A stretch of 33,936 nucleotides of DNA from assembly GCF_000964405.1 (NCBI RefSeq), contig NZ_BANE01000023.1, positions 1 to 33,936 on the forward strand, in the 5' to 3' direction. The position numbers and the translations under genes were made by a program. The stretch's first letter is position 1. Each line of letters opens with the position of its first letter. Positions 8,109 to 17,147 of this stretch are shown one piece after another. The notes under the pieces were generated by a model that did not search any database, had not been told where the DNA came from, and saw only the letters and a program-made list of their open reading frames with translations. This stretch comes from Novacetimonas hansenii JCM 7643 (GTDB taxonomy: Bacteria > Pseudomonadota > Alphaproteobacteria > Acetobacterales > Acetobacteraceae).

Positions 8109-9725
8109 GTGAAAAAGTCATGTGCAGGACGGGTCGCCCGTCGCATTGTGGGAATGGGCATATTGTCACTTGCGATATTGCCGCCTGCGATTTCTGCAAC
8201 GTGGGCCGCGCCCGCTGCCTTGCCGCCGGGTCTCAGCGCCGCACAGATCGACGCGGTTGTCGCGCGCGCGCGCGATGCGTTCCATGTTCCGGGTGTGGCT
8301 GTGGCGGTCGTGTATGATGGACAGGTCGTTTTTGCACGGGGATATGGCCGCAGGGGAGAGGACGCGCATAGCGGTAATGTCGATACGCGCACGATGTTCG
8401 CAATCGGGTCCAATACCAAGGAATTCACCACCACTGCGCTTGCGACGCTGGTTGATGCGGGCAAGCTGAAATGGGATGACCGGGTGATCGACCATATGCC
8501 GGAATTCCGGGTGGCAGATCCCGCCATCACGCGTGATTTCCGCGTCAGCGACCTGCTGACGCATCATAGCGGCATGGGCGAGGGAGCGGGCGACCTGATG
8601 CTGTTTTCCCACAGCACCTTCACACGGCCCGAAGTGCTGGCTGCGCTGCCTTACATGCCATTTACCGCGCCATTTCGTGTGGATTACGCCTATAATAACC
8701 TGTTATATGTCGTTGCAGGTGCGCTGGTGGAGAAAATTAGCGGCACAAGCTGGGAAAATTATGTCCAGTCGCATCTGATCGACGCTGCTGGCCTGCCCGC
8801 CTGCCAGAGTACGCCGCCGGTCAGCGGGCAGATGGATGTTGCAACGGGACAGGGCGAAGATCCTGCCCTGCCTGATCGTGCCACGCTGCGTCTGCCTGCC
8901 GTGGCCCCGGCGGGAGGTATCTGGTGCAGTGTCGATGGTGTCAGCCGTTGGGTGCAGATGTTCCTTAATGGTGGGAAAACCCCGCAGGGCAGAACCATCA
9001 TCAGTACTGCGCAGCGTGATGTGGTATGGGCCCCGCATGCGCTTTTGCCGCTGCCGGATACGGCACAGGCAACGCAGGGGCATTTCCGTGCCTATGGCTA
9101 TGGCTGGTTTACCGAGGATTTCTTTGGGAAAAAGCGTGTATGGCACACGGGCACGATCGACGGAATGGTCAGTTATGTCTCGTTCCTGCCGGAAATGAAT
9201 ACCGGGATTGTGGTCCTGACCAATCATGATGACCATCATGCGACTTATGCCATACAGACGACACTGAACTCCCTTGTCGTAACAGGGAAAAGCGATGACT
9301 GGGTGCAGCATTGGAAGGATGAGGCCACAGCAAAGGAGGCAGAGGCGGCCAAGGCTGCCGCCACCGATGGGCCTGGATCACCCGCGCGGCCGTTTATCAC
9401 GCTGTCTGCACAGGCGGCGCATGACTATGTCGGGCTGTACCATGATGACTGGCGTGGAAACCTGCATGTTACGCAAAAGGGTACCGAACTGCGCCTGACA
9501 TTTGACAAGGCGATCGGTCTTTCGGGTGTACTGTCGGCGTTGCCGCATGACCTGTTCGTGGTGCGATGGGATAACCGCGCACAGGATGCGGAGGATGACA
9601 GCTATGTCCAGTTCCAGCGCGATATGACGGGCAAGGTCGTAGGTATGAAGATGCAGGTTATCGGCTCGGACTTCAGCTTTGACGCGCAGGACCTGCATCC
9701 ACGCAAGGTTTCGGACCAGCCCTGA
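8109..9725 (+). CDS. Secreted class-C-beta-lactamase-family serine hydrolase with C-terminal DUF3471-like domain
   Basis: The 538-residue product starts at a GTG with a modest AGGA about 10 bases upstream. The signal peptide spans about residues 1-33 (ISATWA|AP). Catalytic motifs of the class C / esterase / D-aminopeptidase family are S101-N-T-K104, Y195-N-N197 and H346-T-G348. A separate C-terminal domain (about 430-530, opening HDYVGLYHDDW) matches the DUF3471 pattern found after such hydrolases. Family members include AmpC, EstB-type esterases, D-amino-acid amidases and D-aminopeptidases, so the substrate is open; a cell-wall, D-peptide or ester substrate fits the neighbourhood. An alternative start is Met16. 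It converges on the ester-hydrolase gene, with a shared terminator between. Confidence 0.9.
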   Translation: MKKSCAGRVARRIVGMGILSLAILPPAISATWAAPAALPPGLSAAQIDAVVARARDAFHVPGVAVAVVYDGQVVFARGYGRRGEDAHSGNVDTRTMFAIGSNTKEFTTTALATLVDAGKLKWDDRVIDHMPEFRVADPAITRDFRVSDLLTHHSGMGEGAGDLMLFSHSTFTRPEVLAALPYMPFTAPFRVDYAYNNLLYVVAGALVEKISGTSWENYVQSHLIDAAGLPACQSTPPVSGQMDVATGQGEDPALPDRATLRLPAVAPAGGIWCSVDGVSRWVQMFLNGGKTPQGRTIISTAQRDVVWAPHALLPLPDTAQATQGHFRAYGYGWFTEDFFGKKRVWHTGTIDGMVSYVSFLPEMNTGIVVLTNHDDHHATYAIQTTLNSLVVTGKSDDWVQHWKDEATAKEAEAAKAAATDGPGSPARPFITLSAQAAHDYVGLYHDDWRGNLHVTQKGTELRLTFDKAIGLSGVLSALPHDLFVVRWDNRAQDAEDDSYVQFQRDMTGKVVGMKMQVIGSDFSFDAQDLHPRKVSDQP

Positions 9726-9821
9726 TAATCGAACATGTCCCGGGCAATATGATGTAGGACGTAGTGTCCGGTAAGGTCCGTACTTTTTTAATAATGTATT
9801 GTTCCAGAACGTATTTCATAA

Positions 9822-9857
9822 AAAAAGGGCATGGGAATTCAATTCCCATGCCCCTTT
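9822..9857. terminator. Bidirectional Rho-independent terminator between convergent hydrolase genes
   Basis: GGGCATGGGAATT (9827-9839) pairs with AATTCCCATGCCC (9841-9853). On the minus strand it is followed by six T residues, and on the plus strand by TTTT. It can end both the class-C-like hydrolase transcript (stop 9725) and the ester hydrolase transcript (stop 9876). Confidence 0.85.
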
Positions 9858-9875
9858 TGTCATTGGTCCGTATAT

Positions 9876-11828
9876 TCAGGGTTTTTGCGGGGCGAAGATA
9901 TTGCCCGCCGGTGTGGGGGCATGCACGTCAATCCAGCTATTGGCGACGTCAATACTGATCTGTGCCGGTTTATAGGCACTCGCGGGGGCAAGGAAGATAT
10001 TGTCCACATAGGTCTGCGGATTACGGTCATAAAGCGGGAACCAACTCGACTGCACCTGGATCATGATCCGGTGCCCCGGCAGGAAGGTATGGTTCGCTAC
10101 AGGCAGGTTGAATTTGTAAAGTTGCTGTGTATTGGCGGGAATAGGTTCAGGATGTTCGAGGCTCTTGCGATAGCGGCCACGCAGGATGTCGGCGCTGACC
10201 ATCAGCTGGTATCCACCCATCTCGCGCTGTTCGGGCACTTCGTCAGGATAGACATCGATCAGCTTGACAACAAAATCCCCGTCGGTGCCGGTCGTCGCGG
10301 CCGTCAGGTGGACAACAGGCTGCCCCTTGATCGTAAAGGGCTGCGTCAGCACACCAGATGTCATGGTCAGGACGTCGGGCCGGGCGGAGAAATTGCGCTG
10401 GTCCATCGTCAGCCATTTTGCCCATGGCGAACCCGTTGCCCCCTTGGTCAGCACGGGACGTGGAATATAGGTAACCGGGTGCGCGGGGTCGGACACATAT
10501 TGCTGCGTGCCGGCATTGGCGCCCGCCGGGGTGAAGGCAATGCCGTGTCCGGGCTGGAAATGCAGGCTGGTGCATCCCGATGCGCATTCCTGTGACGGCA
10601 GGGCATTTTCGGATTCCCACACATTCTCCCCGGTGCGGAAGGCCGTGACGCGGGCAGGAAGCGGGATGGACGCGTCCTTCAGGTAATGTGCAAGGAACGG
10701 TTCAAGGATCTTCTTGCGGAAATACAGTCCGGTATCGGCGTGAAAGTCGATATCCCCCAGCATGCCTGCCTCTTTGGCCTCTCCTCCATGGTTCCATGGC
10801 CCCATGGCAAGATAGAGGTTGGAGGCCGCCGACGGGGTCTGTCGCAACGCGTAATAGGTTGCAATCGCGCCATAAATGTCTTCCTGGTCCCACAGGCTGT
10901 GTACCAGCAATGTCGGAACCTTCAGCCCTTCCTTTTGTAGCAGCTTGTCCATGGCCTGATCCTGCCAGTAGGCATCATAGGAGGGATGCGCCAGAATCTG
11001 CTGGAAGAAGCCGATCTGCTCCATGCCGCGCGACTTGCCCACCATGCCGGCGGATACGCCATTCAGGTAAACGTCATAGGCATCATACTGACTGGCCCAC
11101 CATTTCGGCATGCTCTTGCGCGTGGCGTCCTGGGTATAGATGTAGGGCAGCGATTCCTCGCGGAAGGCGCCGTTATGGAACCAGTCATCGCCCATCCAGC
11201 CATCGACCATCGGGTTCATGGGCACAGAAACCTTGAGCGCCGGATGCGGATGGAACAGTGCCGTCAGCGCGGTATAGCCATCATAGGAGATCCCGATGAT
11301 CCCGACTTTCCGGTTGCTTTGCGGAAGGTTATGGATCAGCCATTCGATCGTGTCCCATGTGTCGGTTGAATAATCGACCTGTGTGCCATTCAGCGGGCCA
11401 CGCATCGGACGCGCCATGACATAGTGGCCTTCGGAACCATGTTTGCCGCGCACATCCTGGATAACGCGGATATAGCCGCCATCGGCGATCACGTCGGGCA
11501 TGTTGTCATACCCCTCCATGATCGAGCCCATATGGCCGCTATAGGCATATGATACCATGTGATCAGCGCTATAGGGCGTGCGCGTCAGCAGGATGGGGGC
11601 ATCATGGGCCGCCCGGGGGATCAGGATGACGGTATACAGCTTCGTCCCGTCGCGCATGGGGATCATCACGTCCTTACGAACGTAATCAAAGCTGGAATCC
11701 GCGACCTCGAACTTGTCCGGCATGTCGGGGGCGATGCCGCCTGGCGGCGCCTCCTGTGCCAGGGCGGTCATTGAAAAAGCAGCGAAACATCCTGACAGCA
11801 GAAATATTTTTTTCATCATCGGTCTCAT
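9876..11828 (-). CDS. aehA: Alpha-amino-acid ester hydrolase (CocE/NonD family, X-Pro peptidase S15-like)
   Basis: The 650-residue protein has a signal peptide (about 1-24, TALAQ), an alpha/beta-hydrolase domain, a helical cap and a C-terminal jelly-roll (PepX_C). The nucleophile motif is G-I-S-Y-D-G with Ser181; Asp314 (LWDQED) and His347 (GPWNH) complete a triad. GxSYxG, the stretch PMVDGWMGDDWFHNGAFR and the LWDQED/MGPW blocks are the hallmarks of alpha-amino-acid ester hydrolases, known from Acetobacter and Xanthomonas, which hydrolyse and acylate esters and beta-lactam antibiotics whose acyl part carries an alpha-amino group, including D-phenylglycine. Their natural role is unknown to me. 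Likely starts also include Met4 or Met5, nearer to a GAGA. It follows the TonB receptor gene by 56 bases, with a hairpin between. A plain CocE-type esterase or dipeptidase is the main alternative. Confidence 0.88.
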   Translation of the reverse strand: MRPMMKKIFLLSGCFAAFSMTALAQEAPPGGIAPDMPDKFEVADSSFDYVRKDVMIPMRDGTKLYTVILIPRAAHDAPILLTRTPYSADHMVSYAYSGHMGSIMEGYDNMPDVIADGGYIRVIQDVRGKHGSEGHYVMARPMRGPLNGTQVDYSTDTWDTIEWLIHNLPQSNRKVGIIGISYDGYTALTALFHPHPALKVSVPMNPMVDGWMGDDWFHNGAFREESLPYIYTQDATRKSMPKWWASQYDAYDVYLNGVSAGMVGKSRGMEQIGFFQQILAHPSYDAYWQDQAMDKLLQKEGLKVPTLLVHSLWDQEDIYGAIATYYALRQTPSAASNLYLAMGPWNHGGEAKEAGMLGDIDFHADTGLYFRKKILEPFLAHYLKDASIPLPARVTAFRTGENVWESENALPSQECASGCTSLHFQPGHGIAFTPAGANAGTQQYVSDPAHPVTYIPRPVLTKGATGSPWAKWLTMDQRNFSARPDVLTMTSGVLTQPFTIKGQPVVHLTAATTGTDGDFVVKLIDVYPDEVPEQREMGGYQLMVSADILRGRYRKSLEHPEPIPANTQQLYKFNLPVANHTFLPGHRIMIQVQSSWFPLYDRNPQTYVDNIFLAPASAYKPAQISIDVANSWIDVHAPTPAGNIFAPQKP

Positions 11829-11840
11829 GCAGCGTACAGA

Positions 11841-11868
11841 AAATGGGCCGGACCCGAAGGCCCGGCCC
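11841..11868 (-). terminator. Terminator-like hairpin between receptor and ester hydrolase genes
   Basis: On the minus strand GGGCCGG (11868-11862) pairs with CCGGCCC (11851-11845) around a CCTTCGGG loop region, followed by ATTTT. It lies 16 bases after the receptor stop codon. The weak T-run suggests partial termination, lowering expression of the downstream hydrolase relative to the receptor. Confidence 0.5.
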
Positions 11869-11884
11869 CGTCAGGCGGCGATTT

Positions 11885-14407
11885 TCAGAATTCCGCCGAG
11901 ATGGTGCCAAAAAATTCGCGCGGTGCCGCGACGAACAGGTTGGCGTTGTCATCACCGCTGACCGATGCCGCGCCATACACGCCACCGATATAGTTCGTGT
12001 TGAACAGGTTGGTGATGCCAAACGTGGTCTTGAGGTTATGGGTGAAGCCGATCTTGCCAAAGTTATAGGCAAGGTTGAGGTTGGCCAGCCAGTATGACGG
12101 GATCTTCTCGTCATTCAGGTAGGTCATGGGACGCGAACCGATATAGTTCACGTTGAAGTTGAACATCGCCCGCTTGTAGGTGTAGTTCAGGTTCGCCTTA
12201 TACATGAACTTGGGATAGTAGACCTGGTGCTTTCCCTTGATGCTGTAGGTTGTCCCGCCATAGTTGATGGCCGTGCTCTGGTATTCGGCGTTGTTCCAGC
12301 TAAAGCTGTTGGTGATTTCCAGTCCCTTGAACGGACGGACCGTGCCCTGCACGTCCGCGCCATTCATGGTTTCGCGACCCACGTTCAGGAAGGCGTTGTT
12401 GGTGTTGTTGGCTGACCCTTCGGTAATGGCCGCCAGACGATTGTAGTAATCCGTGTGGTAGAAATCCACCGTCCCGGAGAAGTAGCGCGAGTTGTAGCGG
12501 TAGCCGACGACATAGTTCCACGTGCGTTCCGGCTTCAGCTTGCTCTTGTTCGCGTTGAACACCGTCTGTGCCGAAGTGGTGGAATTACCCAGGCCACCCC
12601 ATGCAGTATCCGAATCTGTCTGTGAATAGTAATCGTAGGAACGCATGTTCTCCGCAATGTCCCAGTAAATTTCATGGTTGCGGAGGAAATGGTAGTCAAA
12701 GCTGAAATGCGGCAGGAACGCATCGGATGCCGTCATGGTGCCGCTGACGGGATGGCGGTAATAGGCGTTCCAGCCTTCGGCGACCAGCTTGTCGGTATAG
12801 TCGGCCTTTGTGCCGCCATGCGTCGTCTGCGTCATGGAGCGGAAACCAGCCAGCAGCGTCATGCCCGGCATGATGGTCCAGCGGTCCTGCAGGAAGAAGC
12901 TGAAGGTGTTGGTGTTAAAGCTGTTGTTGAACCATGTCGCGCCGGAACCGGCGGGCATGTTGGAATCGTCGTTGTGGCCGGAGGTCAGGCCGTCTTCATA
13001 CAGGCGTTCATTATACACCCATTTGTTGTTTTCGTACCAGACACCGGTTTCAATATGGTTGTGGTGCGGGGCTTCGATGGCGAATTTTTGCGTAAAGCCA
13101 AGGCGGCGCATGAAGGCATGGCTGCCGATCAGCGCCTGCGGCACGCCCGATACGGTCCCGTCGGAGTTCAGCGACACCGGCCCGTAGGAAGGTGAGGTCA
13201 GGAAGTTGTTGGTGCCACCATAGATGGCGCTGTTGACGTTGCCATAAACGATGGTGTCGGACGTCACGTTCTTGAAGATATCGTAATGCAGCGACACGTT
13301 CGACAGATAGGTGCGCTGCAACTGTGACGCATCCCACGAATAATCGCCCACTTCGTCATTCGACAGGATGCCCTGCACGGATGACGGAACCTGGTCGGTG
13401 TACTGCGCATAATAGGCCCACAGCTTGGCCTTTTCGTAATCGGGTTTCAGATAGGTCGAATTGCGGCCCATCTTCTGCCACATGTTCTTCGTCATCGTCA
13501 GGTAGTTGGACTGCGTGAAATCGCCATAGCCAAAGAAGGCCGTCAGCTTGCCGCGATCACCCAGCGGCTGCACCAGCTTGGCGTCCGCCTGCAGTTCGTC
13601 CTGATATCCCTGGCCCTTCCACAGGTTGGTGTCGGTGCGTGCAAAGGACGCATAGAACTTTGTGCCCGTGGAATTGAGCACGCCGCTATCCACGCGGCCA
13701 TAGGTGCGGAACGCGTTATAGCTGCCGAAGGTCTGGCTGACCTTGCCGCCCGCCTTGTCCTTGGGGTCAGACGTCACATACGTCATGGCGCCGCCAAGGT
13801 TCTGGGTCGAGAATGAATCCAGCGCACCTGCGCCCTGCGACATGGTCATGCCGCCGATATCATCCTGGATCATCGCCTGCGTGATCGAGACGCCGTTGCT
13901 GTTGGCAAAGCCCTGCGTGCCCATCGGCATGCCGTCCAGGGTCGCGCCGATCTGCATCTGCGTAAAGCCGCGTACGTAGAATGTGTTGGCATAGGTATCC
14001 AGGCCGAACGCATCGGTGGAGGTGAAGTTCGCGCCCGGCGTGGTCTGCGCCAGCACCTGCATGGGGTTCGTCCCTTCGACGAAACGATCCATGACCTGTC
14101 GTGTCACCGCGACCTCGGACCCATGGCTGCGCACGCGTGTCGCACTGACCGTCAGGCTTTCAGGCGTCTTGCTGGCAAGCTGGTGCTGCGCGGTGGCTGC
14201 GTGTGCCGTCCGGGGCGTGCCTTTGACCGCGCCCCTGGCGGCAACGCGATGCGTCGTGGCAGTCGTCGTTGTGGTCGTCGTGTCCGCAGCGGAGGCCGAA
14301 GCGCATGTTCCAACCGACGAGAACAGGGTATAGCCCGTTATCGCCGTACAGAACAGGAGCCATGATTTTTTTCTCGAATACTGCATTGGTCCAGTTTTGC
14401 TGAGCAT
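11885..14407 (-). CDS. TonB-dependent outer-membrane receptor, ligand unknown, paired with the ester hydrolase
   Basis: The 840-residue receptor has a signal peptide (about 1-41, ASASA|AD), a Thr/Ala-rich linker (42-80) and a TonB box ESLTVSA (83-89). A plug (about 95-230, with TFYVRGF and STQNLGGAMTYVTSDP) and a beta barrel ending in ISAEF follow. No STN domain is present. The plug lacks the usual siderophore-type IEVLRGP block and reads GGMTMSQGAGALDSF instead, and no GCGA...ATCAC site was seen upstream, so a non-iron ligand is plausible. AAGG precedes the first ATG; an alternative start is Met8. It lies just upstream of the alpha-amino-acid ester hydrolase, and such receptor-hydrolase pairs often import the hydrolase's substrate. 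Peptide or amino-acid-ester import is inference. Confidence 0.9.
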   Translation of the reverse strand: MLSKTGPMQYSRKKSWLLFCTAITGYTLFSSVGTCASASAADTTTTTTTATTHRVAARGAVKGTPRTAHAATAQHQLASKTPESLTVSATRVRSHGSEVAVTRQVMDRFVEGTNPMQVLAQTTPGANFTSTDAFGLDTYANTFYVRGFTQMQIGATLDGMPMGTQGFANSNGVSITQAMIQDDIGGMTMSQGAGALDSFSTQNLGGAMTYVTSDPKDKAGGKVSQTFGSYNAFRTYGRVDSGVLNSTGTKFYASFARTDTNLWKGQGYQDELQADAKLVQPLGDRGKLTAFFGYGDFTQSNYLTMTKNMWQKMGRNSTYLKPDYEKAKLWAYYAQYTDQVPSSVQGILSNDEVGDYSWDASQLQRTYLSNVSLHYDIFKNVTSDTIVYGNVNSAIYGGTNNFLTSPSYGPVSLNSDGTVSGVPQALIGSHAFMRRLGFTQKFAIEAPHHNHIETGVWYENNKWVYNERLYEDGLTSGHNDDSNMPAGSGATWFNNSFNTNTFSFFLQDRWTIMPGMTLLAGFRSMTQTTHGGTKADYTDKLVAEGWNAYYRHPVSGTMTASDAFLPHFSFDYHFLRNHEIYWDIAENMRSYDYYSQTDSDTAWGGLGNSTTSAQTVFNANKSKLKPERTWNYVVGYRYNSRYFSGTVDFYHTDYYNRLAAITEGSANNTNNAFLNVGRETMNGADVQGTVRPFKGLEITNSFSWNNAEYQSTAINYGGTTYSIKGKHQVYYPKFMYKANLNYTYKRAMFNFNVNYIGSRPMTYLNDEKIPSYWLANLNLAYNFGKIGFTHNLKTTFGITNLFNTNYIGGVYGAASVSGDDNANLFVAAPREFFGTISAEF

Positions 14408-15467
14408 TTGTTACCTTGCCTCAGATCGGGTTGCGACATGTTCTGCGGAAGACGGCACACAATCTTGAAAAAATAATGCCAATCCATGTTTGGTAAGGTC
14501 GTTATCTGGCTGATGCCATTAGGTTCTATATCGAAACGTTTTAGGTTTATTCGTTTCCTGTCAATAACAAAAAATCATGTTCTACTTAACCTGTAGTTAA
14601 GGGGTGTGCCCGCCCCCATAATGCAGGGCAGGACTTGCTTGCCCCGGGCTTTTGCTTGGCATGGCATGATCCATGATGCCCGCCGGGCACTGGGACCTGA
14701 TTTTTTACAAAGTTAAGGCCCATGATCCTGAAATTACAGGATAATTTATATGTAATAATGGATGTTGATGAAGAAAACCGGCATGGGGAACCGTCGTGTG
14801 GTGGGGCATGCATGACGCCCCGTCAGGCATCGGTCATACGTGATGCGGAATATATAATACCCTGATTTTATCAGGATGTTCATGTATTCTGTGAACAGCT
14901 GTCGCCATAACGGGGCGGGCGTTCCAGGATTGGCTTTGATATAGATTCATGGTCCCAATCCCCCCAGAAAAGTTAATGTCCAGCAGACTATTTCAGTGGT
15001 GATGGTTTTATGTCAATTCCAAATACGCCCCGTTTTCATTAGCTGTGGGTTAAGGAGACGCACTGTGGCGGGAATGTCGCATTATTTATGGGGATATTTA
15101 ATATAATTGTTTAATATCAATTGGATAACAAAATGTCACGCGTGTGTGCCCATCGGGTACGCCATGGCATAACTGCTGGTTATGTACCCATGACCAGATG
15201 GAATTGGATATTACGGCCAATCCAGTACAGTCTGGTAACAATAGCTGTCCCGGCCCTGGGGCAGGACCACATGCCTGCCTGAATCCATCGTGCGTCAGTA
15301 CGGGGACGCAACCATATCGACAGGACGGGTATTGTGTAACCCAATGTTGTGGGATCAGGGGTTTTCGTAAATGCTTCTTTCGGCGCGTGTGGGTCATGGC
15401 CTGCCGTGGGGCCGGATTGCAGGCATGTCACCACCAGTGATGTTTGGGGCATGAATAGTTGCGATTA
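14408..15467. other. Approximately 1-kb divergent intergenic region without a supported gene
   Basis: This region separates the minus-strand receptor from the plus-strand peptide transporter and must hold both promoters. It contains an AT-rich stretch (about 15090-15135, with TATAAT at 15102), a dyad at 14585-14601 and GC-rich inverted repeats near 14630-14695. Open frames of 75-99 codons on both strands lack ribosome sites and family resemblance. I see no RNA gene that I can name. Confidence 0.5.
14585..14601. promoter_or_regulatory. Candidate operator, perfect dyad CTTAAC-N5-GTTAAG
   Basis: A perfect 6-bp inverted repeat with a 5-base spacer lies about 180 bases upstream of the receptor start and 870 bases upstream of the transporter operon. 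It is short, and the protein that might bind it is unknown. Confidence 0.3.
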
Positions 15468-17147
15468 ATGTCGTTGTGCGCGCGTTACGTGTTCCGTCAC
15501 CTGCTGGTTCTCCTGCCGGCCATGTTCGCCCTGTGCGTTACGGCGCAGGCGGCGGGGCAGGATCACCATGGGGGGGAACTCCGCCTGCTGGGCAGCACTT
15601 CTGGCGGGACGCTGGACCCGCAACTGCATTACACACCGGTTTACCTGCAGATTTTTTCCGCCGTTTATGATGGGCTCCTGACCTATCGCAAGGCGGGGGG
15701 CGCGGCCGGGGACGAGGTCGTGCCGGATCTGGCCACGGCATTGCCCCAGCCAGAGGATGGGGGCAGGACGTGGACATTCTACCTGCGTCCTGGCATCCGC
15801 TTTTCCGACGGGCGGCCCGTGCGGGTACAGGACGTGCAGGCCTCTTTCCAACGCATCTTCCGCGTCGGCAGTCCCACGGCCAGCAGTTTTTATGAAAATA
15901 TCGTCGGCGCGCATGACTGCCTGCGCCAGCCCCATGCCTGCACCCTGTCCGAAGGGATGGAGGTGGACCCGGCGACCGGGCGCATCACGTTCCACCTTGT
16001 CGAACCCGATGCAGAGTTCCTGACCAAGCTGGCCTATCCCCATGCCGTGATTTTGCCTGCCGACACACCTGACCATGATGTTGGCACGGTGCCTGTGGCG
16101 GGGACGGGCGCCTATCGCGTTGTCTCCTATGACCCGCAACAGTCTTTGCACCTTGCGCGCAATCCGTATTTTCACGTCTGGAGCGACGCCGCGCAGCCCG
16201 AAGGCTATGTCGATACGATAATCTACCGTTTCGGCCTGCGTGACGAGGACGAAGTCACGTCGGTGGAGGCCGGGCATGATGACTGGATGTTCGAGGTCAA
16301 GCCCCTCGACCGGCTGGGCGAACTTGGGGCGCGTTTCCCCGATCGGGTGCATATCAACCCGTCGCTGCATATCGTCTATGTGCCGCTCAATGTTCATATC
16401 GCGCCGTTTGACAATGCCATGGCACGACAGGCCGTGGCATGGGCGCTTGACCGGCATGCGGCGGCCATCTTCTATGGCGGTCCGGCTGTGGCGACCCCGA
16501 TGTGCGACATGGCGCCGCCCAATGTGCTGCCGCCGGTGGGGCAATGTCCCTATACGCTGCCGGCTGTATCTGCATCCGGCATGTCCGGCTGGCCCCGGCC
16601 CGACCTGGACCGGGCGCGCGACCTTGTCATGAAAAGCGGGACGCAGGGACAGGCCGTGACCATCGTCGTGCAGACGGATTCAACACAGCGTGGGATCGGG
16701 GCATGGATGCGTGACCGGCTGCAACAGATCGGCTACAGGGCATCTGTGCGTGAGATCAGCCGGGGAGTGCAGTTTTCCTATATCCAGAACAGTGCCAACA
16801 ATGTGCAGATCAGCCTGACAAGCTGGTTTGGCGATTATCCCTCGCCCTCCAACTTTGTGTATCTGCTGTTTGCCTGCTCCAGCTTTCACCCGCATTCCGA
16901 CAATTCGATCAACATTCCCGGCTATTGCAATCCCGCCCTTGATGCCGTCATGCATCGGGCGTTACAGGAACCACGCGATCCCGTGCGCATGGCCCTGTGG
17001 CGTCAGGCTTCCAACATGCTTAACAGTGATGAACCCGCCGTGCCCCTTCTTGCCATCAAGGATGTAGACCTGGTTTCCGCCCGTCTGGGAAATTATGCCT
17101 ACCATACCCTCTATCACATGCTCGTCGCGCGGGCGTGGGTGCGGTAA
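15468..17147 (+). CDS. Peptide-type ABC transporter substrate-binding protein (SBP_bac_5)
   Basis: The product is about 559 residues from the ATG at 15468; a TTG at 15459, with GGGG nine bases before it, is an alternative start. It has a signal peptide (about 1-28, VTAQA|AG). The mature N-terminus continues with GGTLDPQLHY, LQIFSAVYDGLL and the WTFYLRPGIRFSDGRPVRVQDV block of the DppA/OppA family, which binds di- or oligopeptides and related ligands in the periplasm. A Cys pair around DCLRQPHAC lies in the first half. The length is in the family's normal range. Its stop overlaps the permease start (TAATG), so it leads a five-gene transporter operon. The ligand is not predictable from sequence alone; the neighbouring hydrolases suggest peptides or modified amino acids. 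Confidence 0.93.
   Translation: MSLCARYVFRHLLVLLPAMFALCVTAQAAGQDHHGGELRLLGSTSGGTLDPQLHYTPVYLQIFSAVYDGLLTYRKAGGAAGDEVVPDLATALPQPEDGGRTWTFYLRPGIRFSDGRPVRVQDVQASFQRIFRVGSPTASSFYENIVGAHDCLRQPHACTLSEGMEVDPATGRITFHLVEPDAEFLTKLAYPHAVILPADTPDHDVGTVPVAGTGAYRVVSYDPQQSLHLARNPYFHVWSDAAQPEGYVDTIIYRFGLRDEDEVTSVEAGHDDWMFEVKPLDRLGELGARFPDRVHINPSLHIVYVPLNVHIAPFDNAMARQAVAWALDRHAAAIFYGGPAVATPMCDMAPPNVLPPVGQCPYTLPAVSASGMSGWPRPDLDRARDLVMKSGTQGQAVTIVVQTDSTQRGIGAWMRDRLQQIGYRASVREISRGVQFSYIQNSANNVQISLTSWFGDYPSPSNFVYLLFACSSFHPHSDNSINIPGYCNPALDAVMHRALQEPRDPVRMALWRQASNMLNSDEPAVPLLAIKDVDLVSARLGNYAYHTLYHMLVARAWVR

Noticed and set aside
5170-9725. Reading the two beta-lactamase-fold genes as antibiotic resistance genes
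   Set aside because: The class-A-like protein lacks the ExxLN motif, and the class-C-like protein has a DUF3471 tail typical of esterases and peptidases.
9831-10595. 254-codon plus-strand frame
   Set aside because: It is antisense to the ester hydrolase and begins within the terminator hairpin.
14586-14813. 75-codon minus-strand frame upstream of the TonB receptor
   Set aside because: It shows no domain or ribosome site and overlaps the dyad and promoter region.
15098-15452. Overlapping frames of 90-99 codons on both strands of the spacer
   Set aside because: There is no ribosome site, no recognisable domain, and the frames compete on both strands; none can be supported as a gene.
15465-16544. 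359-codon minus-strand frame
   Set aside because: It lies entirely opposite the peptide-binding protein gene; GC-rich third positions create such long antisense frames.
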